NCBI RefSeq assembly: GCF_024346955.1
Contig: NZ_AP024883.1
Span: 1,302,001-1,366,000, forward strand
Direction of reading: 5' to 3'
DNA length: 64,000 nt
Origin: Vibrio mangrovi
GTDB taxonomy: Bacteria; Pseudomonadota; Gammaproteobacteria; Enterobacterales; Vibrionaceae
Shown here piece by piece: positions 1 to 8,000 of this stretch. Position 1 is the first letter of the stretch, and every line of letters begins with the position of its first letter. Below the pieces are notes generated by a model. That model worked only from the letters and a program-made list of their open reading frames with translations. It was not told the origin of the DNA and searched no databases. The translations under genes were made by a program, and so were the position numbers.

Positions 1-18
1 CTGTTAACTTATGAAAAT

Positions 19-32
19 TGAAACCGGTTACA
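19..32. promoter_or_regulatory. LacI/GalR-type operator-like palindrome, copy 1
   Basis: TGAAACCGGTTACA is a near-perfect palindrome centred on CCGG with AA/TT flanks. This matches the general shape of LacI-family operators (AAnCGnTT). Related 14-mers lie at 120-133, 380-393, 21267-21280 and 55789-55802. The controlled gene here is probably outside the window. Confidence 0.45.
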
Positions 33-119
33 ATACTAGCATGTGACGTTGAACTAAATATATTCATAGAAGAAAACTCCAGTTTTATTATATGCACATT
101 ATTTCTGTTGAACTTTTTA

Positions 120-133
120 TGTAAGCGGTTCCA
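120..133. promoter_or_regulatory. LacI/GalR-type operator-like palindrome, copy 2
   Basis: TGTAAGCGGTTCCA fits the consensus TGWAANCGGTTNCA shared with four other sites in the window. It lies about 90 bp from copy 1, a distance compatible with cooperative operators, although that role is inferred. Confidence 0.4.
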
Positions 134-379
134 ATTTTGATGGAGAGTAAGAGAGGAAAGATAGGAAACAGAGAAGTAAGTCTAAGAATAAACAAGTTTC
201 ATATAGGAAGTTGTCATATAGAAAGGGCATATTTCTATTAAGTCCATATATAAAAATAAAATTATTAACACATACAATATTAACATGAGTCACATTTAAC
301 AGCTTGTTTCTTAACACTATAATCATATAGTAGTTTGGCTTGCTTCCCGGAAATTAAATGATTGGGCAACGTTGGATGT

Positions 380-393
380 TTAAACCGGTTATA
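380..393. promoter_or_regulatory. LacI/GalR-type operator-like palindrome, copy 3
   Basis: TTAAACCGGTTATA contains the perfect core AAACCGGTT but has weaker outer positions than the other copies. It sits roughly 170 bp beyond the 3' end of the rhamnogalacturonan lyase gene, so it is not that gene's promoter. Confidence 0.35.
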
Positions 394-488
394 TCCATAT
401 AAAAAGATATGGACGGCATCTGTAATCAGGCAGAAGTAGGTTAAGCAAAAGGTGATAATTTGGATGGGTGATGATGCATCAGAATAGA

Positions 489-526
489 CATCAGCATCCC
501 GACGATGATTCGACAGGATGCTGATG
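489..526 (-). terminator. Hairpin downstream of the PL4 lyase gene
   Basis: An 11-bp perfect inverted repeat (CATCAGCATCC at 489-499, its complement at 516-526) encloses a 16-nt loop and lies 39 bp past the stop of the minus-strand lyase gene. The U-run is weak, so termination could be factor-assisted. Confidence 0.5.
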
Positions 527-564
527 ATAACAGTTTAGCTCCGCAAGGAAGCGAAAGCTCTTCT

Positions 565-2238
565 TTAGTTGAGTAAGTCGATACTATCGATACTGTAACC
601 AGCAGACAGGAAGCCACTCATACCCGATCCACTAATTGCTGTAACAGTCAGTCGGTTCCAGTCGTTACCGCTGGCCCAGGCACTGGCAGGAACATCAAAT
701 GTATAAGTCGTGTTGTTTCCCCGATAAGTCCCGACCGTTAAAGTCCGTGTTTTTGGCTGAGAAGAAGGGGACGGATTTGATGATGTCCAGTTATTGACCG
801 AAATTTTAGGACGTCCGCCAGAATAAGCGACAGTAATACCAATCCGGACCCGGTGTGCTTTTGCGCGCTGTTCATTGCTGAGGCGGAAGTAGATAACATG
901 GTCATTGTTAATATCTTTCCACATATAAGCCGGGAATGCGCTGGCTTGAGTGCTGCCGACGATAAAGTTCGACGGATTCCAGTCTGCCATACGGACATCT
1001 GAAGGATGCATTGTAGTCAGTTTATCGCCGTTGAGGAATTCCCGTGGAGTTCCGTCCCAGTCGCCGATACGCCAGATAGCATTGTCACTACTTGGGTCTC
1101 CGGTAATTTCATATGAATGCAAGACCGTTGTTTGTCCGGCATTGACAGTCACCGTTTGGGTGTTCACTGCCAGCTCGTTTTTGTATGTTGTCATGGTGTA
1201 AGTACCTGGCAACATATTGTCCCGGCTGAAATAGCCACTGGCTGGATTGGCTGTCGCCCAGTACTGAGCCCGGTTGTTAGCAAAACCGACAGTGTATTCA
1301 TAGTTCGAATCACGTCCGGTGATACCGACACCGGCAACCTTGCCTCGGTTTGACTCGGCAACATAGCCTCTCAGGCCCATTTGTGAGAACCAGGAAAGAT
1401 TAATATCGCCATCGGCTGGTGGTTCCTGGCCGCTATTGATGACCATTGTGTAATGGTTCAGTATGCCGGTGCGGAATGCTTCTGTCTGAGCTTCACCATA
1501 GTTGACGATATAGGTGATTTCCTGATCGGTTGTTGTTGCCTGATTGAGCAAGCTACGATAGAAAGGACCGCCGGAACCACCTTCCTGACTTCCCCGGACT
1601 AACCAGACACCAACATTTGATCCGGTAGCACCAATGGAACTCCAGTCTTTCAGACGCATGTTTGAATAATGTTTGGAACGTGTTTCTCCATTGGATAGCG
1701 CAAAAATATCACTGGCTTCAACCGTAGATACGGTTTGAGAAATATTGGAAGGCTCTGGTCCATTAGGGAGTCGACTACGTTGTAGTCTTAAAATATAACG
1801 CACATGACCATGAATATTTGGTTCAGATGCAAAATAAGTAGCCATGTAGATATATGGATAACCATTTCTGGCCATATAATAATGGGTGAGATCGCCAGCC
1901 TGAACCGTAATTTTTATATATTGGTTCTGATAGTTTTGAGCAGAGACTTGCACACTCGAGGTATTTTTATATAACCAGTCAAATCCCGAATTAATTTGTG
2001 AGCCTCTCTTTTGGTTCTGATACTCAACACCATTAATTTTGAGCGAAGCAAGATCTCCGGCTGATTGAGTACTGACCCCGTTATCGGTCCTTCGTATACT
2101 GAATACGACGCCAGCATTGGTATCGACAGTATAAAAATCATTGGAGGTTGATAACCGAAAGGCTGCCTGTGCGCTAAAGCTTGCAGCACAGGTAGCCAAT
2201 ACCCACGTGATGATAGATATATATTTGATTTTTTTCAT
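565..2238 (-). CDS. Rhamnogalacturonan lyase (PL4 family, RhiE-like), secreted
   Basis: Predicted extracellular lyase that cleaves the alternating galacturonate-rhamnose backbone of rhamnogalacturonan I by beta-elimination. The 557-residue product starts with a clear signal peptide (about 1-26, ending SAQA). The catalytic beta-sandwich (about 27-290), a short FnIII-like domain (about 295-370; GYVAESNRGKVAGVGITG region) and a C-terminal carbohydrate-binding-like beta domain (about 375-557) follow the three-domain order of PL4 enzymes such as RhiE of soft-rot Dickeya. The length is typical for the family. It is divergent from the PL1 pectate lyase gene, and the intervening 520 bp carry two KdgR-like boxes, so pectin-induced co-regulation is likely. 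Family assignment is by remembered similarity; substrate is inferred. Confidence 0.85.
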   Translation of the reverse strand: MKKIKYISIITWVLATCAASFSAQAAFRLSTSNDFYTVDTNAGVVFSIRRTDNGVSTQSAGDLASLKINGVEYQNQKRGSQINSGFDWLYKNTSSVQVSAQNYQNQYIKITVQAGDLTHYYMARNGYPYIYMATYFASEPNIHGHVRYILRLQRSRLPNGPEPSNISQTVSTVEASDIFALSNGETRSKHYSNMRLKDWSSIGATGSNVGVWLVRGSQEGGSGGPFYRSLLNQATTTDQEITYIVNYGEAQTEAFRTGILNHYTMVINSGQEPPADGDINLSWFSQMGLRGYVAESNRGKVAGVGITGRDSNYEYTVGFANNRAQYWATANPASGYFSRDNMLPGTYTMTTYKNELAVNTQTVTVNAGQTTVLHSYEITGDPSSDNAIWRIGDWDGTPREFLNGDKLTTMHPSDVRMADWNPSNFIVGSTQASAFPAYMWKDINNDHVIYFRLSNEQRAKAHRVRIGITVAYSGGRPKISVNNWTSSNPSPSSQPKTRTLTVGTYRGNNTTYTFDVPASAWASGNDWNRLTVTAISGSGMSGFLSAGYSIDSIDLLN

Positions 2239-2378
2239 AATTATGCCTAATTGACGCTGTTGTTTCTTGTGTGTGAATAAGCCTGTATATATTTTATCGT
2301 GGTAGTTATTATTTAAATTTATATATTTAAATTGATATTTCTGTATGTATTTAAATATATCTTATTGTTTTTTGTGAA

Positions 2379-2395
2379 AATGAAACGTTATTCCA
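2379..2395. promoter_or_regulatory. KdgR-like box, PL4 side
   Basis: AATGAAACGTTATTCCA has a perfect left half (AATGAAAC) and a degenerate right half of the KdgR consensus (TGAAA-N5-TTTCA type). It lies about 140 bp upstream of the rhamnogalacturonan lyase start. KdgR is the IclR-family repressor of pectin catabolism in soft-rot enterobacteria and in vibrios. The site assignment is by eye. Confidence 0.5.
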
Positions 2396-2560
2396 AAACT
2401 AATAACCCTATCAAGAGTGTTTATTTAATTGTGCTTTTAGTTATTTGATTTCAGATTCATTCTGCTGTAAGTCTACCAGAGAAAATTTCATATAACGTGA
2501 AGTCCCTCAACAAAAAGAGCTTCCAAAAAAATAATGTTTAAATTTTAACCCAGATCAAAA

Positions 2561-2578
2561 AAGAAACAACGTTTCATT
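2561..2578. promoter_or_regulatory. KdgR-like box, PL1 side
   Basis: AAGAAACAACGTTTCATT contains the near-perfect palindrome GAAAC-AAC-GTTTC, a close match to KdgR operators, about 180 bp upstream of the pectate lyase start. The reverse complement of the other box shares the core AACGTTTCATTTT with it, which supports a common regulator. Confidence 0.6.
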
Positions 2579-2758
2579 TTAAAGAGAATATTGTTTTGTT
2601 ATATATAAATAATTCTTTAGTCAGCGGAGGGGTTTTTAAGGTACAAGCGACTGGGAATTTATTCATTGATTTACAACATAGTTTGTTGCTGCCATTAAAG
2701 ACAGACAAAAAAGACGGCAGATATTTTTAAATATATAGATATATAGATAAGGAAGAGC

Positions 2759-4288
2759 ATGATGATCGACAGAAAATTTAAGTACACCGTACTGGCTTCA
2801 CTGATATCATCTCTAGCACTAATTTCTTCACCTTCATTTGCAAACGGTTTCCACACTAGTAATGGCGGAACAACCGGAGGCGAAGGGGGAAATGTTGTTT
2901 ATGCTACGACAGGTACTCAAATTCATGAAGCTTTGTGTAACCGGGCTTCAAGTGACACACCAATCATTATTCAGGTAGAAGGAACAATCAATCACGGAAA
3001 TACATCCAAAGTTTCCGGGGATAGCTGTAATACAGCAGCAGATAAAATTGAACTGAAAGACATCAGTAACGTGACACTGATTGGTGTCGGAAATGGTGCA
3101 CTATTTGATGAGTTGGGTATTCATATCCGTTCTTCATCCAACATTATCATTCGTAATGTTCATGTCAGAAATGTAAAAAAATCAGGTTCTCCGACATCAA
3201 ATGGCGGGGATGCAATCGGTCTGGAGAAAGATGTATCAAACGTCTGGGTTGATCACGTTACGCTAGAAGCCAGTGGTGGTGAGAGTGACGGATATGATGC
3301 TCTGATTGATATGAAAAACAACACTAAGTATGTCACTTTGTCTTACAGCATACTGAAAAACTCCGGCCGTGGTGGCTTGGTTGGTTCCAGTGATAGCGAT
3401 AGTAATAACGGTCCTGTGACTTTCCACCATAACTACTACGAAAATATCAATTCACGTACACCACTGTTACGTCATGCGACGGCACACTCCTATAACAACT
3501 ATTACAATGGCCTTATCTCTTCCGGTATGAATCCAAGAATCGGTGGAAAAATTAAGGCAGAGAATAACTATGTCAAAGATTCCAAAGATCCATTGGGTAC
3601 TTTCTATACCAATGACATGGGATATTGGGATGTGAGCGGTAACATCTGGGATAATGTGACCTGGTCAAGTGATGGCAGCAAACTGCATCCGGCAGGTCCG
3701 AATCCGGTTTCAACCACATCGATCAGTATTCCTTACGATTATCATCCGGATAAAGCGAGCTGTGTTCCATCGATTGTGATGGCGACAGCCGGTGCGAATA
3801 AAGGTCTTGCTGTATCCGATGGTAGCTGTAGCGTAACTCCGGGTGATGGCAATTCTGGCGGTGGCAGTACTGGTGGCGGTAACGATGGTGGTTCAGGCGG
3901 CAATGACGGCGGCTCAACCAGCGGTACTAATCTGGCTCTGAATGCGGCGGCTGATGGTAGCTCTAAAGGTAGTGGTACCAGCTATGGCAACGTCACCGAT
4001 GGAGATACCAGCACTTACTGGTCGCCACAGGGCAGAACCGGAACAATCAGTGTGAAACGTCTGAACAGAACAATTAATGCGGTCAGAATTGTTGAACTTT
4101 CCGGTACTCAGGGAACGGTTACATCATGGTCTCTGGTCAATAATGACAATGGTGCAACACTGGCATCAGGCAATTCAGTTCCTAACGTTATCACATTCCC
4201 GGATACCAATCTGGATAAAGTAAATTTTGTAATCAAGTCAGCGAATGGCACACCAGCCATTGCCGAGTTCGAAGTTTACAAAAATTAA
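2759..4288 (+). CDS. Pectate lyase (PL1) with C-terminal discoidin-like domain
   Basis: Secreted Ca-dependent endo-pectate lyase. The signal peptide spans about 1-28 (ending SFA). The parallel beta-helix PL1 domain covers about 30-365, with the calcium-binding region around SDGYDALIDMK and the catalytic arginine motif NSRTPLLRH near residue 235, followed by the characteristic helix asparagines. A Gly/Ser/Asp-rich linker (about 362-392) joins a C-terminal domain of about 120 residues (NLALNAAADGSS... to the end) resembling F5/8 type C or CBM32-like galactose-binding modules, probably a carbohydrate anchor. ATG at 2759 follows AAGGAAGAGC; a second ATG is the next codon. A KdgR-like box lies upstream and a strong terminator downstream. 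Type II secretion is likely from the architecture but not shown here. Confidence 0.9.
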   Translation: MMIDRKFKYTVLASLISSLALISSPSFANGFHTSNGGTTGGEGGNVVYATTGTQIHEALCNRASSDTPIIIQVEGTINHGNTSKVSGDSCNTAADKIELKDISNVTLIGVGNGALFDELGIHIRSSSNIIIRNVHVRNVKKSGSPTSNGGDAIGLEKDVSNVWVDHVTLEASGGESDGYDALIDMKNNTKYVTLSYSILKNSGRGGLVGSSDSDSNNGPVTFHHNYYENINSRTPLLRHATAHSYNNYYNGLISSGMNPRIGGKIKAENNYVKDSKDPLGTFYTNDMGYWDVSGNIWDNVTWSSDGSKLHPAGPNPVSTTSISIPYDYHPDKASCVPSIVMATAGANKGLAVSDGSCSVTPGDGNSGGGSTGGGNDGGSGGNDGGSTSGTNLALNAAADGSSKGSGTSYGNVTDGDTSTYWSPQGRTGTISVKRLNRTINAVRIVELSGTQGTVTSWSLVNNDNGATLASGNSVPNVITFPDTNLDKVNFVIKSANGTPAIAEFEVYKN

Positions 4289-4315
4289 TTTGTCCCGGCT
4301 GGGAAAATGAAGTGT

Positions 4316-4346
4316 CAAAGGGGCGGCCGATAAAGGAGCCCCTTTG
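4316..4346 (+). terminator. Rho-independent terminator after PL1 gene
   Basis: CAAAGGGG (4316-4323) pairs with CCCCTTTG (4339-4346) around a 15-nt loop and is followed by a T-rich tract (CTTTGTCTCTG). It lies 28 bp past the stop codon. Confidence 0.65.
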
Positions 4347-4510
4347 CTTTGTCTCTGTTAGCTATTTTCCGTGGTGAGTGCTTTTGGTTCTCTGCTCTGT
4401 GACTGACAACACGGCACCAGTATGAATTGGATATGAACACTCATCAGTTAAGTTAGCCACATGAATTTGGTTTGCATGGCGCAAACAATGCCTGATGAGG
4501 TTTATCAATC

Positions 4511-6235
4511 ATGAATAGCTTTAATCGCATCACATCTGTATTACCCACACTTTTTCTTCTGTTCTGCAGTACTCAGATATCGGCTCAGACGCTGACGATT
4601 CAGGAAGATCAGCCTGGTTTCTGTAGTGCTGACGGCGACCCGCAGGAAACCAGTAACTCAGGTTATACCGGGAAGGGTTATGTTAATGTTGTTAATCAAT
4701 CGGATACACAAGTTGTCTGGCAGGTAGAAGTCGGCTCTGCGGGAACATATTCGTTTGACTTCCGTTATGCAAACGGCTCAGCAGACAGCCGGGCGGCACA
4801 TGTTGAGATTAATGGTTCCCGGTATGCACTTCCTCAAAATTCAACCGGAGGATGGAACCGGTGGCGGACCGACTCATTACAGGTCTATCTTCCTGCCGGA
4901 GTTGTGACGATTCATTTACAGTCGGACAGCAGTTCGGGGCTGGCTAATATCGATTCACTGACGGTATCCGGTAACCGTGTAAAAGCGGCCGCTTGTTCTG
5001 GTGTGACACCACATCCGCTGGTGAACAGTGCTCTGGCTACCCGTTGTGAAGGCACAACCAGTGGGCTGAATGCCAGCCGTATCTACTACGTTACCCCGAA
5101 TGGCTCACCGAATAACAGTGGCAGTAGCTTCTCTTCACCGCTGGACTATGCCACCGCACTGGAAAAAGTGCGTGGCGGAGAAATGGTTCTGCTGCAACCC
5201 GGAACTTATTCCGTTGCTTATCGTGCCGGTAATAAAAATACCATCAGACTTAGTCGTTCCGGCAGTAACGGTGCACCGATTTATGTTGTGGCTGCCGATT
5301 GTGGACGGGCTGTATTTGATTTTTCCTTCCCACAAGGGCAGTGGGTACAGAACAGCTACGGTTTCTACATGACCGGAGACTATTGGTATCTGAAAGGAAT
5401 CGAAGTGACCCGCGCCGGTTATCAGGGCGTTTATGTCACCGGTAGTCACAATACCTTTGAAAACAGTGCCTTCCACCACAACCGCAACAGTGGTCTGGAG
5501 ATCAATAAAGGTGGTTCGTATACCTCAGTGATCAATTCGGACTCATACCGTAACTATGATCCGAAGAAAAATGGCGGAATGGCCGATGGGTTTGCTTCTA
5601 AACAGGAGCAGGGGCCGGGAAACTATTTCTTTGGCTGTCGGGCCTGGGATAACTCTGATGACGGATTTGATACCTACGATAGTCCGGAGACAGTAACGAT
5701 CGAATATAGCTGGGCATTTCAGAATGGGATTGACTACTGGAATGACAGCAATTTCAGCGGCAACGGTAACGGCTTTAAACTGGGAGGTAAGAAGGCCTTA
5801 GAGAATAACCGTATCACTCACTCGGTTGCCTTTGGTAATGTGAACAAAGGGTTTGATCAGAATAGTAATACCGGAGGTATTACACTGATCAATAATTTCT
5901 CTTATCACAATGGTATCAACTACGGTTTTGGCACAAGCCTGCAATCCGGGCAGCGTCATTACTTCCGGAATAATGTCTCTCTTGACGGAAGTGTGGATAT
6001 TGCGAATGCGAATGCCCGTTATAACTCATGGGATAACGGACCATCGGTTTCTACGTCTGATTATCTCAGTCTGGATACCTCATTTGCTACAGTTACCCGT
6101 CACGCTGACGGCACGTTACCGTTTACGCCATTGTTCCGGCTGAATCCGGGTTCTCAACTGATCGATGCCGGTTCGAATGAAGGGCTTTATTATGCCGGAC
6201 AGGCTCCGGATCTGGGAGCATTTGAACGGGAGTAA
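4511..6235 (+). CDS. Pectate lyase (PL9, PelL/PelX-like) with N-terminal CBM35-like domain
   Basis: Secreted polygalacturonate lyase. The signal peptide is about 1-25 (STQISAQ). Residues about 27-155 form a beta-sandwich carbohydrate-binding module with the CBM6/CBM35 signature (YSFDFRYANG, AHVEINGSR, IDSLTVSG). The PL9 beta-helix (about 187-574) begins at the typical YYVTPNGS and contains the family hallmarks GMADGFASKQ, DNSDDGFDTYDS and GNGFKLGG, which carry the Ca ligands and catalytic lysine in Dickeya PelL. This matches PL9 enzymes in domain order and length. It follows the PL1 gene on the same strand but behind its own spacer of 222 bp and after a terminator, so it is probably transcribed separately. 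Endo versus exo action cannot be told from sequence. Confidence 0.88.
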   Translation: MNSFNRITSVLPTLFLLFCSTQISAQTLTIQEDQPGFCSADGDPQETSNSGYTGKGYVNVVNQSDTQVVWQVEVGSAGTYSFDFRYANGSADSRAAHVEINGSRYALPQNSTGGWNRWRTDSLQVYLPAGVVTIHLQSDSSSGLANIDSLTVSGNRVKAAACSGVTPHPLVNSALATRCEGTTSGLNASRIYYVTPNGSPNNSGSSFSSPLDYATALEKVRGGEMVLLQPGTYSVAYRAGNKNTIRLSRSGSNGAPIYVVAADCGRAVFDFSFPQGQWVQNSYGFYMTGDYWYLKGIEVTRAGYQGVYVTGSHNTFENSAFHHNRNSGLEINKGGSYTSVINSDSYRNYDPKKNGGMADGFASKQEQGPGNYFFGCRAWDNSDDGFDTYDSPETVTIEYSWAFQNGIDYWNDSNFSGNGNGFKLGGKKALENNRITHSVAFGNVNKGFDQNSNTGGITLINNFSYHNGINYGFGTSLQSGQRHYFRNNVSLDGSVDIANANARYNSWDNGPSVSTSDYLSLDTSFATVTRHADGTLPFTPLFRLNPGSQLIDAGSNEGLYYAGQAPDLGAFERE

Positions 6236-6261
6236 TCTTGGTTTGGTGTGATTTATTGAGC

Positions 6262-6281
6262 AAGCGGGCTTCGGCCCGCTT
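6262..6281 (+). terminator. Rho-independent terminator after PL9 gene
   Basis: AAGCGGGC-TTCG-GCCCGCTT is an 8-bp stem closed by a stable TTCG-type tetraloop, followed by CATTTTTC. It separates the PL9 gene from the convergent AraC gene and may serve both strands. Confidence 0.85.
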
Positions 6282-6309
6282 CATTTTTCAGGGATGTTTT
6301 CCTGACATG

Positions 6310-7089
6310 CTACTTTTCCAGCGTATTCAGATATTGTCTGGGAGAGAGTCCGAATGTTTTTGAAAACTGCTGACTGAACCTTTCCTGTGACTGATAGCCG
6401 CAGGCCAGTGCAATATCCAGCTGGTTTGTGGCACCTTCTTGCATCAATCCGACAGCATGGTTTAACCGGACATTAAGCAAAATCTCCCGAAAGGCGGTGT
6501 TTTCTGCTTTCAGACGTCGGATCAGCGTTGATTTACTCATACCTAAATGCGGGCAGATCTGCTCGATCTGATGAGGTTTATCCGGCTGCTGTTGCAAATA
6601 CTCACTTACCTGTTGGGCAAGTGAGCACGGTGTATCAGGAAACAGGATATGCAATTTCCCGATTTCCGCCAGCTGTTGATAGAGCGCATATAACCAGTAT
6701 TTCTGACTTTCCTGACTGAAATCTTTTGCAGACAGTGTTGAAAGTACAGAAAGTGTTTCCTGCAAGGGCGGAGTCAGATCCAGATAGGGAAGCGTATGAT
6801 CTGCATGTGAATGGCTGAACGCCAGCATTGTCTGCTCCGGTGGGAGCAGGAAGCAGAACTGTATTGAGGAAAACGAATGGGACTCGGGAATATTCACGAA
6901 AGTGAGTTTTTCATGCGCCCGGGTCAGTAACAAACGCTTGCCCTGAATATCGATTTGCTTCCCCTGATAATGGCAGCATTTCTTTCCGGAACGAACCCAG
7001 ATGAGACTGGGGGTCAGAATCGAAACATTCCGTAGATGCTGGGCATAACATCCTCTGTAATGGTGAACGGTAAAGGCTGTTGATGCCAT
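6310..7089 (-). CDS. AraC-family transcriptional regulator
   Basis: A 259-residue DNA-binding protein. The N-terminal half (about 1-150) is an AraC-type cupin-like sensing region with no recognisable ligand signature. The C-terminal region (about 160-257) holds the double helix-turn-helix: first HTH around HLGMSKSTLIRRLK, second around IALACGYQSQERFSQQFSKTFGLSPRQY, the classic AraC signature. The start at 7089 is preceded by AAGGAT, well spaced. It lies 11 bp after the stop of the PEBP gene on the same strand, so the two are probably co-transcribed. The regulated target is unknown; autoregulation of this small operon is a reasonable guess. Confidence 0.85.
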   Translation of the reverse strand: MASTAFTVHHYRGCYAQHLRNVSILTPSLIWVRSGKKCCHYQGKQIDIQGKRLLLTRAHEKLTFVNIPESHSFSSIQFCFLLPPEQTMLAFSHSHADHTLPYLDLTPPLQETLSVLSTLSAKDFSQESQKYWLYALYQQLAEIGKLHILFPDTPCSLAQQVSEYLQQQPDKPHQIEQICPHLGMSKSTLIRRLKAENTAFREILLNVRLNHAVGLMQEGATNQLDIALACGYQSQERFSQQFSKTFGLSPRQYLNTLEK

Positions 7090-7100
7090 ACGTGCAATCC

Positions 7101-7634
7101 TTATCTGACGTAAGTTGCAGTGAGTTTTGCTTTATCCAGAGCCATGGCATTGAGCATAAAACCAGCGACAGCTGCAGAAGCATCTGGTGCAATATCAAGT
7201 TTCTCTACCGGTAGCGCCCAAACGGTAAACTGATAACGGTGCATCCCGTGTTTTTTCGGAGGACAGGCACCACCAAAATGGCGAATGCCGTAGTCGTTAA
7301 CCAACTCCATTGCTCCGGTTTTAGTCACATCAGCACCTCGATTCAGTGTCGTAACCTGTGCCGGAATGTTAACCACCACCCAGTGCCACCAGCCACTGCC
7401 TGTCGGAGCGTCCGGATCATAGGTGGTCAGAGCGAAACTTTTAGTACCGGCAGGTATATCTTTCCAGGTGAGTTGTGGTGACAGATTCTTGCCCTGACAG
7501 CCGGAGCCCTGAAATTCGAAAGTGGCGCTCATCCGTTCGCCTTCATGTATATCGTTACTGGTCAGTTCAAGAGCTGAGCTTGCCATCGATGTGAGAGAAC
7601 TTCCTAACAGAAGTAAAAGTGTACTGAGTTTCAT
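7101..7634 (-). CDS. YbhB/YbcL-type phosphatidylethanolamine-binding (PEBP) protein, exported
   Basis: A 177-residue member of the Raf-kinase-inhibitor-like/PEBP family. A signal peptide (about 1-20) indicates a periplasmic location. Family motifs are visible: DPDAPTGSGWWHWVVVNIP, the ligand-pocket strand, and the conserved GIRHFGGACPPKKHGMHRY segment with the H/P-rich loop. The molecular role of bacterial PEBP proteins is poorly known. The start at 7634 has the ribosome binding site AAGGAT. First gene of a likely two-gene operon with the AraC regulator downstream. Confidence 0.85.
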   Translation of the reverse strand: MKLSTLLLLLGSSLTSMASSALELTSNDIHEGERMSATFEFQGSGCQGKNLSPQLTWKDIPAGTKSFALTTYDPDAPTGSGWWHWVVVNIPAQVTTLNRGADVTKTGAMELVNDYGIRHFGGACPPKKHGMHRYQFTVWALPVEKLDIAPDASAAVAGFMLNAMALDKAKLTATYVR

Positions 7635-8000
7635 GAATCAATCCTTAGTAAGTGAATGCCCTTCTATCTTAAGACGAGGTTGACGATGAATATCTACAAT
7701 AAGTGTTATTTTTTATGAAATAAAGCCAATTGGTGAGACTTTTAGTTTGTTTTTATGCAACAAATGGCTGCGTGAGGCAGTTATTTTATCTTAATCGTCA
7801 TATGCCCCGCCTTGGTGCCGGATCCAATAATGCTGCCCAAACATAGCGCAAAAAACTAACCAGTTAGTCAATAAATGATATCTCGATTTTGTCTGTTCTG
7901 TTGTAATGCATTGATATAAATATGTTTTTATGCTTTGGCACAGGAGTTGTATTCAGTGTTCCAACTGTTCCATCAATGCTCAACAATAAAGGAATATGTC
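7635..8000. other. Intergenic, no gene seen
   Basis: A 366-bp spacer between the divergent PEBP and permease genes. It should contain both promoters. No operator, riboswitch-like fold or small gene could be supported. The upstream extension of the permease frame to 7935 is not needed, because a good ribosome binding site favours the ATG at 8001. Confidence 0.5.

Larger units (their letters stand above)
1..488. other. Intergenic left edge, no gene
   Basis: No convincing coding sequence is present. The only sizeable open frame (117-326, minus) is AT-rich and low in complexity and has no homology I recognise. The stretch holds three copies of a LacI-family-like palindrome (listed separately), which suggests that it is the control region of a gene lying outside the window to the left. 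The DNA is AT-rich. Confidence 0.6.
2239..2758. other. Divergent control region between PL4 and PL1 genes
   Basis: This is a 520-bp AT-rich non-coding stretch between divergent pectinase genes. It contains two KdgR-like boxes (listed separately) and a good ribosome binding site (AAGGAAG) just before the PL1 start. No ORF or structured RNA was seen. Confidence 0.6.

Noticed and set aside
5135..5479. 114-codon minus ORF
   Set aside because: Shadow of the PL9 pectate lyase frame.
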